A program made the translations under genes and the position numbers. Below, one piece after another: positions 9,422 to 18,972 of a stretch of DNA of 64,000 bases. The notes beneath the pieces were generated by a model. That model was not told the origin of the DNA and did not search any database. It was given only the letters and a program-made list of their open reading frames with translations. Numbering within the stretch: the first letter of the stretch is position 1; every line of letters starts with the position of its first letter. This stretch comes from CAZSHB01 sp964606885 (GTDB lineage: Bacteria; Babelota; Babeliae; Babelales; CAIQNR01). The DNA is taken from positions 72,924 to 136,923 of the forward strand of contig CAZSHB010000001.1 of NCBI GenBank assembly GCA_964606885.1, written 5' to 3'.

Positions 9422-9467
9422 ACCTTCTATTTATCATGCATTACCACGGTAGATAGAAGGTTTTTTT
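9422..9467 (+). terminator. Terminator of the lipase gene, with the next gene's ribosome site in its 3' arm
   Basis: Nine-base stem ACCTTCTAT (9422-9430) pairs with ATAGAAGGT (9453-9461), followed by seven Ts. The best Shine-Dalgarno for the downstream gene (AGAAGG, 9455-9460) is inside the 3' arm, and that gene's ATG is at 9471. Confidence 0.85.
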
Positions 9468-9470
9468 ATT

Positions 9471-9983
9471 ATGAGAAAAGTTGCCCTTGTTATTGCACAT
9501 CACGGATTTCAAGCAGAAGAATATAATAGTACCAAACAAGCTCTTGAAGCTGCAGGCATTAACGTCGCTACCATCAGCGACAAACCTGGTATTGCAACAG
9601 GGCACGATGGTTCACAAGCACACGTCGATGGTACTATCGATGCTATGATTGTACGTAACTATCATGGCATATTCTTAATTGGTGGCCCACAAGCCATGGA
9701 ACATTTAGATACTCCTGTTATGCATCAAAAATTAGCCGAAATTTATGCTATTGGTAGTGCATATGGTGCAATCTGTATTTCGCCTCGTATTCTTGCACAC
9801 ATCAACTTATTACGTCATAAAAAAGCTACCGGGTGGAATGGCGACAAAGAGTTGTTACCAATTTTTAGTACCTACGGCGTCACATTTGTTGATCAACCAG
9901 TAGTAATCGATGGCAACGTAGTTACCGCTCAAGGCCCATCAGCCGCTTCTGCCTTTGGTGCAGCGATTGCTTCGGTACTATAA
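9471..9983 (+). CDS. DJ-1/PfpI family protein
   Basis: A 170-residue single-domain protein of the DJ-1/PfpI superfamily, whose members act as glyoxalases, deglycases, chaperones or proteases. The predicted nucleophile is C102 in AYGAICISPRILA, and the partner glutamate is in FQAEEY (E16 or E17). There is no signal peptide, so it is cytoplasmic. It starts four bases after a terminator T-run, and recJ follows five bases after its stop, so it may form an operon with recJ and cmk. The exact substrate cannot be told from sequence. Confidence 0.85.
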   Translation: MRKVALVIAHHGFQAEEYNSTKQALEAAGINVATISDKPGIATGHDGSQAHVDGTIDAMIVRNYHGIFLIGGPQAMEHLDTPVMHQKLAEIYAIGSAYGAICISPRILAHINLLRHKKATGWNGDKELLPIFSTYGVTFVDQPVVIDGNVVTAQGPSAASAFGAAIASVL

Positions 9984-9987
9984 AACA

Positions 9988-11721
9988 ATGAAAACAGTTA
10001 TCGGCACCAAGTATAGATGGCAACTTCCCACTATAGATCGCGCAACTATCCTTGCCACAGCATCAACCTACAATATTGCTATCCCACTTGCCCAAACATT
10101 ATTAGCACGTGGGTACATAACTGACGCACAAATTAATAACTACCTGTTTAGCTTGTTAGAAAAAGATGTTGCCGATCCTGTACTTCTTAAAGACGCACTA
10201 AAAGCAGTAGAACGCATAGAACGGGCTATCACCCATAAAGAAAAAATCTTAGTCTTTGGCGATTACGACGTTGACGGTATTACCTCATCGTCACTCATGA
10301 TGAGTTGTCTTATGCCACTAGGCGCTCAAGTAAATTTTTATCTGCCTAACAGATTAAAAGAAGGCTACGGCCTATCAAGCAAAGTGGTTGAACGTGCAGC
10401 TGCTAACGGCTATAAAGTTATTATTACCGTTGATAATGGTACAACAGCATTTGAACCTGCACTGCTTGCCAAAAAACATGGTATCGATCTCATTATCACC
10501 GATCACCATAAACCTCACCATACGCTACCTGATGCCTTTGCCATCGTTAATCCACACCAAGCAGACTGTCTTTATCCATTTAAAGATTTTGCCGGTGTTG
10601 GGGTATCCTTTAAAGTACTGTCGTTATTGTACGAGCGCCGCAACCTGCCCATGCCAGAAAAAGCATACGAACTATTATTACTCGGAACTGTTGCTGACGT
10701 AGTACCGTTGCTTGGAGAAAACAGATTCTGGGTGCGCCAAGGATTACAATGGATTAATAAACAAGAAAGCATGTCGCTTAAAGTTTTAAAATCTAACGGT
10801 AAAATTGTTAAGCCGCTCTTATCTGCAACCGACATTGGTTATAGAATAACACCTCAAATTAACGCACTTGGCAGGCTTGATGACCCACGAGAAGGCGTGC
10901 TCTTTTTGCTTGGTAGTAATCAACAAGAAACGGAACGTATTGGCAGCGTGTTATGGCGTCTTAATGAAGCGCGCAAAGATATAGAAAAAACTATCTTTGA
11001 ACAGGTGTGCCAACAAGTAGAAAATGGCTCGATAGATTTAGATAAAGAACGCATTATTATTGCCGCAAGTAACAGTTGGCCAGCTGGCGTTATTGGATTA
11101 GTAGCATCGCGCGTGGTAGGTAAATATGGCAGACCAACGATCTTGTTACACTTAACCAAAGACGGCAAAGCAAAAGGATCATGCAGATCGATCCGTACCT
11201 TTAATATTTTTAAAGCGCTTCAATCAGCAGGCCACCTGCTTGATCAGTTTGGCGGACATGCTGTTGCGGCAGGGTTATCACTTTCGGTTGATAATATTCA
11301 TGCACTTAAAGAACTGTTAGAGCACGAAGCTGCAACAAAACTAACTGCTGCCGACATGGAACAAAAAATGAACTGCGACGCGCAGCTCACCCTGCCTGAA
11401 GTAAATAAAAAATTGATGTCAGATATGTCCTACTTTGAACCGTTTGGTGCAGAAAATCCTGAACCTCTTTTTTATCTTGATAACGTATCCATGGTTGGCG
11501 AGCCACAGATTATGAAGGACGTACATGTCAAATGTATGTTCTTTTCTGAAGGCGTTATTAAACCAACCGTATTCTTTAATAGACCAGATATAGCAAAAGC
11601 ATTATTAGAAAAACCAACAGCATCTCTTCACGTTCTTGCACATGTCTCTGAAAATAGCTGGCAAGGAAAATCTTCAGTTGAACTTATGGGTGTTGATATA
11701 GCCTTTACGGAGCAGACATGA
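9988..11721 (+). CDS. recJ: Single-stranded-DNA-specific exonuclease RecJ
   Basis: A 577-residue DHH-family nuclease that degrades single-stranded DNA 5' to 3' in recombination and mismatch repair. Motifs: GDYDVDGITSS (D92, D94, D96), DHH at 172-174 and the DHHA1 motif GGHAVAAGLSL near residue 425, followed by a C-terminal OB-like part. Length matches E. coli RecJ (577). The ATG at 9988 is preferred to one 11 codons upstream, which would overlap the previous gene. Its stop overlaps the cmk start in an ATGA arrangement, indicating translational coupling. Confidence 0.95.
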   Translation: MKTVIGTKYRWQLPTIDRATILATASTYNIAIPLAQTLLARGYITDAQINNYLFSLLEKDVADPVLLKDALKAVERIERAITHKEKILVFGDYDVDGITSSSLMMSCLMPLGAQVNFYLPNRLKEGYGLSSKVVERAAANGYKVIITVDNGTTAFEPALLAKKHGIDLIITDHHKPHHTLPDAFAIVNPHQADCLYPFKDFAGVGVSFKVLSLLYERRNLPMPEKAYELLLLGTVADVVPLLGENRFWVRQGLQWINKQESMSLKVLKSNGKIVKPLLSATDIGYRITPQINALGRLDDPREGVLFLLGSNQQETERIGSVLWRLNEARKDIEKTIFEQVCQQVENGSIDLDKERIIIAASNSWPAGVIGLVASRVVGKYGRPTILLHLTKDGKAKGSCRSIRTFNIFKALQSAGHLLDQFGGHAVAAGLSLSVDNIHALKELLEHEAATKLTAADMEQKMNCDAQLTLPEVNKKLMSDMSYFEPFGAENPEPLFYLDNVSMVGEPQIMKDVHVKCMFFSEGVIKPTVFFNRPDIAKALLEKPTASLHVLAHVSENSWQGKSSVELMGVDIAFTEQT

Positions 11722-12392
11722 TCATTACTATCGATGGACCAAGTGCAAGTGGCAAATCTACTATCAGTAAACTTATTGCCGATCATCTTGGTTTTTACTA
11801 TCTAAATACAGGGCTTATGTATCGCGCACTTGCGTATATTGCACATTATCAGATGGGTATGAACGAAGCACAACTTGCGCATCTTTCTAAAGAAACCGTA
11901 GAAAAAATTATTACACATAATCACTTGGCATACCACTACACAGCTAAAGATGGCGCAACAATTTTGTACGAAGGCAAAAACATAACACCCTTTTTAAAGG
12001 ATGCGGTTATCGATAAGATAGTCAGCATTATCAGCCCACAAGCAGTAGTTAGAACCGCCATGGTCCACATGCAACAAACAATTGCCTATCAGCATGACAG
12101 CGTTGCAGAAGGACGAGATCTTGGTACTGTTGTGTTCCCAAACGCTCATTATAAATTTTATGTCACCGCATCGCTTGAAGAACGTGCTCGCCGTTGGCAA
12201 CAAGACCAAGAAAAACGGGGCAACCATTATACGCTGCACGAAGCTAGCGCTTATCTCCAAGACCGTGATTACAAAGACACGAACCGCGCACTCTCACCAC
12301 TAAAAAAACCGGAACATGCTAAAGAAATTGACACGACCAATAAAAGCATCAATCAGGTGGTTCAAGAAATTATTGATACGATCAAACAATAA
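11718..12392 (+). CDS. cmk: Cytidylate kinase
   Basis: A 224-residue P-loop kinase that phosphorylates CMP and dCMP. The P-loop GPSASGKST lies at residues 7-15, and YLNTGLMYRALA is the typical nucleotide-binding segment. VAEGRDLGTVVFP and the RDxxDxNR-like segment near residue 185 are further family signatures. The start overlaps the recJ stop by four bases. CMP recycling fits an organism that probably imports nucleotides and has CTP synthase (16273-17868). A terminator follows. Confidence 0.95.
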   Translation: MIITIDGPSASGKSTISKLIADHLGFYYLNTGLMYRALAYIAHYQMGMNEAQLAHLSKETVEKIITHNHLAYHYTAKDGATILYEGKNITPFLKDAVIDKIVSIISPQAVVRTAMVHMQQTIAYQHDSVAEGRDLGTVVFPNAHYKFYVTASLEERARRWQQDQEKRGNHYTLHEASAYLQDRDYKDTNRALSPLKKPEHAKEIDTTNKSINQVVQEIIDTIKQ

Positions 12393-12413
12393 TTATTTAA
12401 AAAAAGAGTAAAG

Positions 12414-12454
12414 AATAAAGGGAGCCTTTTTTACGGGGCTCCCTTTATATTTTT
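12414..12454. terminator. Bidirectional terminator, copy 1 of a near-identical pair
   Basis: Stem TAAAGGGAGCC (12416-12426) pairs with GGCTCCCTTTA (12437-12447), with A- and T-rich flanks. It separates cmk from the convergent 995-residue gene. Almost the same 41 bases occur at 15482-15522, differing only in the lengths of two T-runs. Confidence 0.88.
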
Positions 12455-12474
12455 GTATTATTTACTGTGTATGT

Positions 12475-15462
12475 TTACTGTAACGAAACTACTCCTGTAT
12501 TGGTTCCTGCCATTAAGTAGCCTGTTGAGCCAATTAAAGCCATCCAATAATAAGCCGTTACTCCTGCAAACGCACTACTTACCAACGGTGTAACTGGATC
12601 AGTAACGTTCCATTCATTTACTCCCACGTTATACGGCAGCACTGTTAGATACTCTTGCCCAACCGTATTGGTTTGTATAAAAAAACGCCGACTACCATCA
12701 GAATAAATACTGCGCATTAACGGTAATCGAGCAAACGACGTTGTTGAATTACTGTTAAAAATACCCGGTTTTGTTACTGCTGGATTAGCAGTAAACGTAC
12801 CCGTTACACCCGTATAATTACTATTAAGCTGCGTCATAACCTGACTATTATAATACGGGGTATCTGCATTTGGTATAAAGCTTGAGTACCAAAATGTATG
12901 CGGATTACGTTGACGATCAGGCTCACTTACCATCATTTCTATAGACTCATCAGATCCTGGTATTTGTACCCAACCTGCATTCAATTGCAGTGTTAGATCT
13001 GTTGTTGCAACGCCATAGTCTGTCTGAGTACCATCTGCACAAGTAGTTGTGTAAATACCATCATTGGTAAGTAACATCAACTGTTCTGATCCTGTAGGTA
13101 CTGCCGTTGTACCACCCACTGTTGATGTGATCATAAAATCATAAAAGCGTGTTGCTGTTGCCAATGACGAGTTACTACCTGATGGCGCAACACCGCTTGT
13201 TGCAATAGCTCTAAAAGAATTATTCAGATTGGTTACTGTATCAGTTAAAGTAGCACGGAAAATATAATCCGTACGTTGTCCTGCATCATTAACACTTTGA
13301 CTGAGCACATATAACGCACCTCCACGTGACATAATCTTAACCGGTGTGCCTGTTATACTGTTAAGTTTTTGCCAGCTATTGTTATTTGCCGTTGCAAAGA
13401 ATCCGCCTTTAAGATCAGTGATATCTGTTACTGGATTAAAACCTCTACCTGCTGCTGTTGCATAGACATATAAACTCCCATCAGCATCACGTTGCGGTTG
13501 TACACCTGCTAAAAAAAATGCTGGTGTTGTATTTGATGCGTTATTAACTGACCAACCAGTATACCCAAGACAATTGACACGGCCTGGTAAACCTGTTGTA
13601 ACAAGACCAATATTGGTGTTAGTTGCCGTATAATCATTGAGGGTAGTGAGATATGCGGATGTAAAAATTGTTGTTGCCGTATTTGTGTACGATGATGCTG
13701 CACCATTAGCAAATGAAAGTGCTGGAGAGGTAGTTGGACCATATGAAGCCGACCCAGTTATTGCAAAACAAACCGTATTAAGACCCCCAAATAACGCCAT
13801 CCGTTGCGACGTGCTCGCGCCCCACCCAGTAACTGATGCATTCATATCAAGTACAGAAAAACAACCATCGCTTAAGGTACTATTAATAAACCCCACAAGA
13901 CCATCTGTTGGTATTCTACTATTTGTCCACCCTGTTAAAAACATCTTAGTACTCAGATTACCCCAAATTTGTCCTGTAACAGCATCAACCGCACAAAACT
14001 GAACCGTAGTATATGAGTTGGTAGCAGAACTATATCCTCGAGGAGTTACTTTTTCCCAATCAGTCCAATAAACTATTCTTCCTAAGTCATCAAACACCGC
14101 TTGTGATTTCCATACCCCTGTACAAATAACAGCCGATATTGTTCCAATAATTGAACAATACACCGCATCTCCATCAACCCACATGTCGGTTACCGTATTA
14201 GTAGTAGTTGATGTTGGCAACACACCATTACCAACACGCGCAGGACTACTTGCAGAAGTATATAAGCTTGTATTTGTATTTGCAGGGGTATCAAACGGAT
14301 AAACACCGGGATTAGTAACATCTGCTAATTTACCATTATTAAATGTATTTCCATTATTAACCACCAGAGGTAATGCATACACCTGGTTACTTGCTAACGC
14401 AGTTGTATTATTCCCACCATTAACAATCAGATACGCATAATTCATCGACGCACCAACCGGCTTTGTTGAACTATGCATTACTCCTAATTTATTAACAGAT
14501 AATGTTCGTGTACCACCTGGAGAAGTAACACCTATAATACTGGTACCACTGTTATTAAAAACAGTAGAAAGAGGAGCAATACCACTTGAAGCGTTACCTG
14601 ACATAGGGATATTGGTCAGCACAGCAGGAGACACCCCATCATTTATAGCATACATACCAACACTTGTAGCAGCATTACCTGCAGTACCACCACTGACTAT
14701 TTGATTAAGCCCAACATACAATTTACCAAGAGTTTCATCATACACTATAAGCGGCGTACTCCCTGTAGCGGTCCCATTATTACCCGAAACAAACACCCCT
14801 CCTGCAGTTGTAGCTCTTGTCGATAAAGATGAACTAACCATTTCAAGCGTTGTGGGATTAATGGTTAACAGAGACAAGGCGTCATTAGTCCCTGCAGCAA
14901 AATTAGTTGTTGCTCCATTTGTTTTAATTGCGGCAAAACCATATGCTGTGTTGTTATAAGTACCACCAGCTAATGATAAAATTTTACCTGTAACGGCAGT
15001 ATTACTTGCATCTGTAAGCGTTCTTGATTGTGGATTATTATTTTGTGCAGTCGCAGTTATAACACATACTGTTGTTGGTGCTGTTGCAGTTGTAGACATA
15101 ATATATGCACTGGTAAAACTTGCAGGACTAGCAGGATTTGTAATAACAATTAACTGAGACGTATCTTTATTGCTTAATATTGTACTACCTGCAATCCCCG
15201 TAAAAGTTGGAACCGTATCTATTGATGCTGGCCGAGGTGCATAACTTAAAGCATTATCTCCTGCTCCCGCCGTTACACCTGCAAGAATAGTGCCGCTTGG
15301 TTTATGACAGGTAATAACTCTTAATGTACCTGTAAATGTATTTACTGTAGAACCATCAATAGTTGTTGCTGGGCCAATAAGTGTTTGTGTATAGGGGGTT
15401 AAAAACAAATTAAAAACTACAAGCAGCACGATACGCTTATAAATAGAGAAATAACACTTCAT
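12475..15462 (-). CDS. Large secreted Thr/Ser/Asn-rich protein, possibly beta-propeller-like
   Basis: A 995-residue protein with an N-terminal signal or anchor segment (KRIVLLVVFNLFLTPYT). The rest is rich in Thr, Ser, Ala, Asn and Gly and poor in charged residues, as in surface-exposed beta-structured proteins. Short segments such as VYDETLGKLYVGL, GSLYVYATAAGRGF and GGALYVLSQSVND recur with the spacing feel of propeller blades, but no named repeat can be assigned by eye. AAGGA lies ahead of the ATG. It is bracketed by two near-identical terminators, so it is a single-gene unit. Function unknown; a surface or adhesion role is inference. Confidence 0.75.
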   Translation of the reverse strand: MKCYFSIYKRIVLLVVFNLFLTPYTQTLIGPATTIDGSTVNTFTGTLRVITCHKPSGTILAGVTAGAGDNALSYAPRPASIDTVPTFTGIAGSTILSNKDTSQLIVITNPASPASFTSAYIMSTTATAPTTVCVITATAQNNNPQSRTLTDASNTAVTGKILSLAGGTYNNTAYGFAAIKTNGATTNFAAGTNDALSLLTINPTTLEMVSSSLSTRATTAGGVFVSGNNGTATGSTPLIVYDETLGKLYVGLNQIVSGGTAGNAATSVGMYAINDGVSPAVLTNIPMSGNASSGIAPLSTVFNNSGTSIIGVTSPGGTRTLSVNKLGVMHSSTKPVGASMNYAYLIVNGGNNTTALASNQVYALPLVVNNGNTFNNGKLADVTNPGVYPFDTPANTNTSLYTSASSPARVGNGVLPTSTTTNTVTDMWVDGDAVYCSIIGTISAVICTGVWKSQAVFDDLGRIVYWTDWEKVTPRGYSSATNSYTTVQFCAVDAVTGQIWGNLSTKMFLTGWTNSRIPTDGLVGFINSTLSDGCFSVLDMNASVTGWGASTSQRMALFGGLNTVCFAITGSASYGPTTSPALSFANGAASSYTNTATTIFTSAYLTTLNDYTATNTNIGLVTTGLPGRVNCLGYTGWSVNNASNTTPAFFLAGVQPQRDADGSLYVYATAAGRGFNPVTDITDLKGGFFATANNNSWQKLNSITGTPVKIMSRGGALYVLSQSVNDAGQRTDYIFRATLTDTVTNLNNSFRAIATSGVAPSGSNSSLATATRFYDFMITSTVGGTTAVPTGSEQLMLLTNDGIYTTTCADGTQTDYGVATTDLTLQLNAGWVQIPGSDESIEMMVSEPDRQRNPHTFWYSSFIPNADTPYYNSQVMTQLNSNYTGVTGTFTANPAVTKPGIFNSNSTTSFARLPLMRSIYSDGSRRFFIQTNTVGQEYLTVLPYNVGVNEWNVTDPVTPLVSSAFAGVTAYYWMALIGSTGYLMAGTNTGVVSLQ

Positions 15463-15481
15463 ACTTTTCCTTTTTTAAACT

Positions 15482-15522
15482 AATAAAGGGAGCCTTTTTT
15501 TACGGGGCTCCCTTTATATTTT
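15482..15522. terminator. Terminator, copy 2 of a near-identical pair
   Basis: Same hairpin as at 12414-12454 and in the same orientation: AAAGGGAGCC and GGCTCCCTTT around a T-rich loop. On the minus strand it ends the small lipoprotein gene 15540-15824 just upstream of the 995-residue gene. Confidence 0.85.
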
Positions 15523-15539
15523 GTGCTAACTGAACGCAA

Positions 15540-15824
15540 TTACACTAACGGCAATTGAGGAATTTCTTCAAATTGCACGCGTTGCGCTTTAGAAGCTGCA
15601 GGATTTACAAGACTGTACTTTTTTTTTGAGTCTTGTTGCTTCTTTGGGTCAGCTTTTTTTGTTGACTTTGCAGCTGGCTTAGAAGTGTCTTTTTTGACAG
15701 CTTTTTTATCGCATGGCTTTGGTGCTGTTTGTGTTGTTTTAGCTTTGGTGCTGTCTTTTTTGCAGCAGCAAGCTGGCAATAACACTAAAGCAGCCAACGA
15801 AAAGAGCGATACTATATTCTTCAT
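15540..15824 (-). CDS. Small lysine-rich lipoprotein
   Basis: A 94-residue protein with a lipobox, LLPAC, placing the lipidated cysteine near residue 19, followed by two more cysteines. The mature chain is a Lys/Ala/Thr/Pro-rich low-complexity linker (about 23-70) ending in a short tail (VQFEEIPQLPLV). AAGGA precedes the ATG. The linker resembles the basic tails on Lon and ribosomal protein S2 in this window. It is probably membrane-anchored; role unknown, perhaps a cell-wall or outer-membrane tether. Confidence 0.75.
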   Translation of the reverse strand: MKNIVSLFSLAALVLLPACCCKKDSTKAKTTQTAPKPCDKKAVKKDTSKPAAKSTKKADPKKQQDSKKKYSLVNPAASKAQRVQFEEIPQLPLV

Positions 15825-15903
15825 TACACGTCCTTTTTATAAACGGTTAGACACTAAAAACTACTGGTATCTACCTATAGTTAGATTGTCTTAATATTGC
15901 AAG

Positions 15904-16143
15904 TTATTGCTTGTCTGATGCTGAGTAATCAGTTTCATCAGTTACGCGAGCTGCATCAAGCATAGGATCTTGTACTGCTGTATCATCTGTTGCTTGTGCA
16001 CAAACGTCTTGGCAAACAGTAGTATCATCTGATGAAGAACAACCACAGCATTCTGTTGCTGTTGTATCTGATTTTGAGAATGGGTTCCAACAACCTGGAA
16101 GAACAACCAATGACAACAAACTGACAGCTAATAATAAGTGCAT
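15904..16143 (-). CDS. Small cysteine-rich lipoprotein
   Basis: A 79-residue protein with a signal peptide and lipobox VVLPGC (Cys at 18). The mature part is acidic, rich in Asp, Thr and Ser, and holds a cysteine cluster (CCGC, then C...C) at about 32-47 that could form disulfides or bind a metal. AAGGAG stands upstream of the ATG. It lies between another lipoprotein gene and pyrG, which is divergent. Family unknown. Confidence 0.72.
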   Translation of the reverse strand: MHLLLAVSLLSLVVLPGCWNPFSKSDTTATECCGCSSSDDTTVCQDVCAQATDDTAVQDPMLDAARVTDETDYSASDKQ

Positions 16144-16272
16144 AAAAGCTCCTTAGTAAAAAATTAAAAATACCCTGAAATAATACGTCTTTACCTGTAT
16201 AAAAACAAGAGGGCACTAGGCGTAATAGTTTTTTTTCAGTAACTTTAAAGAAAACTCTTGTAAAGGTAATAC

Positions 16273-17868
16273 ATGGCAAAATATATCGTAGTCACCGGTG
16301 GCGTACTCAGTTCTGTAGGCAAAGGCATCGTAGCAGCATCAGTTGGTAAGATGTTACAAGAGCGAGGCGTTAACGTCGCAATTCAAAAACTTGATCCTTA
16401 TATCAACGTTGACCCAGGTACCATGTCCCCCTATCAACATGGTGAAGTGTTTGTTACCGAAGATGGTGCAGAAACTGATCTTGATCTTGGACATTACGAG
16501 AGATTTCTTAACAGAAACTTACGTAAATCATGCAGCGTCACATCAGGCCAGATGTACGCACAAGTTATAGATAAAGAACGCAAAGGCGATTATCTCGGTG
16601 GCACCATTCAAGTTATTCCACACATTACTAATCAAATCAAAAGTGCCGTACAACACGCAGCAACAGATACCGGTTGTGAAGTACTCATTATTGAAGTTGG
16701 TGGCACAGTGGGCGATCTTGAAGGCGGACCTTTTTTAGAAGCATTACGCCAACTCCAACACGATCTACCAAAAGAAGATCTTATTTTTATTCATGTTGCA
16801 TGGCTCCCGTATGTGCAAGCAACACAAGAACTAAAAACAAAACCTGCGCAACACTCACTTAAAGAACTCCGCTCAATTGGTATTATTCCCAACATTGTTG
16901 TGGCACGTGCAGATCAACATATAGATAAAAGCTTGTGCACCAAGATAGCGCTGTTTGGTAACATTAAACCTGAACATGTTATTCCACTGCACACAGAAAA
17001 AGCCACGTATAAAGTTCCATTAATTTTAGAAGAACAAGGCGTTGGTAACGCTATTGTACAGCTGCTTAATCTACACCCACGTATTACCTATCCATCATGG
17101 AACGTGTGGAAAGAGCTGATTGCTCAGATGGAAAAAACGCCAACTAAAACAGTCACTATTGGTTTAGTTGGTAAATATGTGTCACTTCATGATGCGTATA
17201 TTAGTGTAACTGAAGCACTCTATCACGCAGGACGCGCTGTTGATGTAGGCATTCATATAAAGTGGATTGATGCACAAGATGTAACTGCAGAAACTGCGGG
17301 TCAGTTACTTGGTGATTGTGATGGTATTGTAGTTCCAGGTGGCTTTGGTGATCGTGCTGTTGAAGGCAAAATTGTTGCAGCACACTACGCTCGCACCCAT
17401 AAAAAACCGTACTTAGGTTTATGCCTTGGTATGCAAGTTATGTGCATAGAACTTGCACGCGCAGTTATTGCAAAGGACGCACACACCACGGAAATTAATC
17501 CAAAAAGTTCTACCCCTATTGTACATCTGATGGAATCGCAAAAGGATGTCACACAAAAAGGTGGCTCAATGCGTCTTGGTGTGTACCCCTGCAAACTACT
17601 ACCAGGGACTAAAGCTGCTGCTGCGTACAAACAAGACCTAATCCAAGAACGGCACAGGCATAGATTCGAATTTAATAACATTTATAGAAAACAGTTAGAA
17701 GATGCTGGTCTTATACTCAGCGGATTATCACCTGATGGATTATTAGTAGAAATTGTGGAACTTAAAGACCATCCATTTATGGTGGCAAGTCAGTTCCATC
17801 CAGAATTTTTATCCCGTCCTGGTAAACCTCACCCACTCTTTAAGGCATTTATAGAAAACTGTGTATAA
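16273..17868 (+). CDS. pyrG: CTP synthase
   Basis: A 531-residue glutamine-hydrolysing CTP synthase that makes CTP from UTP. The N-terminal synthetase domain begins with GGVLSSVGKGIVAAS and shows KLDPYINVDPGTMSPYQHGEVFV. The C-terminal class I glutamine amidotransferase domain has the nucleophile in GLCLGMQ and the His/Glu pair in SQFHPEF. Length is normal (E. coli 545). The gene is monocistronic: a terminator follows at 17890. With cmk and nucleotide importers it suggests the cell imports UTP or another NTP and makes its own CTP. Confidence 0.97.
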   Translation: MAKYIVVTGGVLSSVGKGIVAASVGKMLQERGVNVAIQKLDPYINVDPGTMSPYQHGEVFVTEDGAETDLDLGHYERFLNRNLRKSCSVTSGQMYAQVIDKERKGDYLGGTIQVIPHITNQIKSAVQHAATDTGCEVLIIEVGGTVGDLEGGPFLEALRQLQHDLPKEDLIFIHVAWLPYVQATQELKTKPAQHSLKELRSIGIIPNIVVARADQHIDKSLCTKIALFGNIKPEHVIPLHTEKATYKVPLILEEQGVGNAIVQLLNLHPRITYPSWNVWKELIAQMEKTPTKTVTIGLVGKYVSLHDAYISVTEALYHAGRAVDVGIHIKWIDAQDVTAETAGQLLGDCDGIVVPGGFGDRAVEGKIVAAHYARTHKKPYLGLCLGMQVMCIELARAVIAKDAHTTEINPKSSTPIVHLMESQKDVTQKGGSMRLGVYPCKLLPGTKAAAAYKQDLIQERHRHRFEFNNIYRKQLEDAGLILSGLSPDGLLVEIVELKDHPFMVASQFHPEFLSRPGKPHPLFKAFIENCV

Positions 17869-17889
17869 CACAGTAAAAAATAGATAATG

Positions 17890-17924
17890 AAAAAAGCGCA
17901 CCGTAAAAAGTGCGCTTTTTTGTT
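17890..17924. terminator. Bidirectional terminator between pyrG and a hydrolase gene
   Basis: Twelve-base stem AAAAAAGCGCAC (17890-17901) pairs with GTGCGCTTTTTT (17910-17921), giving A- and U-runs on both strands. The two flanking genes are convergent. Confidence 0.92.
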
Positions 17925-17943
17925 GTATCACGTCATCAAACTA

Positions 17944-18921
17944 CTATTTACCAATAACCCCTACAGCATGGGAAATTAATTCTGGAGCTTGTATAAGAAT
18001 TGATAGATGTTTACCATGCGGAACAATTTCTGCCCTAACCATTCCCTTCTTATTACAAGAAGCAAAAGCAGTTACTTTTTCTGCATCAAATTGTTCATCT
18101 TGATCACCAATACACATAAAAGCGGGTTTATCTAACTGCTCAAAAAGCATAGCCGGTTTATAAGGCGTTGTGACCAAAGACATAGTATAAGAATAACTTG
18201 TAACTATACGTGGGTCACTCTTACGTACACTTTCTGGATAATCAAAAAAAACTGCTGGAATATGTTGAAATAATGGAACTTTAAATAATTGATTAAGAAT
18301 ATAAATCCATACTCGTACACTCTTAACAAAAGAATGAGCACCAACACGTTCAACACCTACATTAGGTCCAAGATAAGGAGATAACAAAACATACCCGGTA
18401 TAAAGATCATCTCTTCGCTTTTCATACCCACTGTAATTAAGAAGCAAACCAGCCCCTGATGAATGACCAACTAGATAAATAGATGTTGTAGGATATTTTT
18501 CTCTAACTGCTTGAATAACTGTTGTGACATCTTGCAACACTTGTTCTACCGTAGGCGCATCACCACGTGCTCCTCCAGAACAACCATGACCACGAATATC
18601 AATAAAGTAACTACCAATATTAAAATCTTTCTCTAATCGCATACCAATAGACTGATAGCTTTTATTACTATAAAGACCTGCACCATGATAAAAAATTATT
18701 AAAGATGATGGATTCTTTGGAAGAAAAGAATAATAAGCTAACGGTATACCATCTGTTGCTTGGGAAAAAGATGGCTTTTTCATAACAAATTCCGGAATTT
18801 CCGAAAGCTCTTTAAAAGAAAATGGCTCATTTTTCATAGTACACCCAACACTAAAGCTACTTATAGTTAAAAGAGTTACCAATAAGATACGATAATACTT
18901 ATTCATCATGTTTACTTTCAT
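17944..18921 (-). CDS. Alpha/beta-hydrolase lipoprotein (S33/monoacylglycerol-lipase-like)
   Basis: A 325-residue protein with a lipobox-like SVGC (Cys27), so probably lipid-anchored outside the cytoplasm. The hydrolase domain shows HGAG at about 79-82 (oxyanion hole), DIRGHGCSGG, and the nucleophile elbow GHSSG with S154. The catalytic Asp is probably in CIGDQDEQFD, and the His in VPHGKHLSI near the C terminus. Such enzymes hydrolyse esters or lysophospholipids; the substrate is unknown. A start five codons downstream (MNKYYRILL) would give a cleaner signal peptide and cannot be excluded. It shares its 3' region with pyrG through a bidirectional terminator. Confidence 0.85.
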   Translation of the reverse strand: MKVNMMNKYYRILLVTLLTISSFSVGCTMKNEPFSFKELSEIPEFVMKKPSFSQATDGIPLAYYSFLPKNPSSLIIFYHGAGLYSNKSYQSIGMRLEKDFNIGSYFIDIRGHGCSGGARGDAPTVEQVLQDVTTVIQAVREKYPTTSIYLVGHSSGAGLLLNYSGYEKRRDDLYTGYVLLSPYLGPNVGVERVGAHSFVKSVRVWIYILNQLFKVPLFQHIPAVFFDYPESVRKSDPRIVTSYSYTMSLVTTPYKPAMLFEQLDKPAFMCIGDQDEQFDAEKVTAFASCNKKGMVRAEIVPHGKHLSILIQAPELISHAVGVIGK

Positions 18922-18972
18922 CTATTACAAGCATTATAATCTGCACTTTTATATGTGTAATCAACCATACAT

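Noticed and set aside
17385..17681. Antisense open frame in pyrG
   Set aside because: It lies wholly inside a conserved essential gene and encodes no signal or domain.
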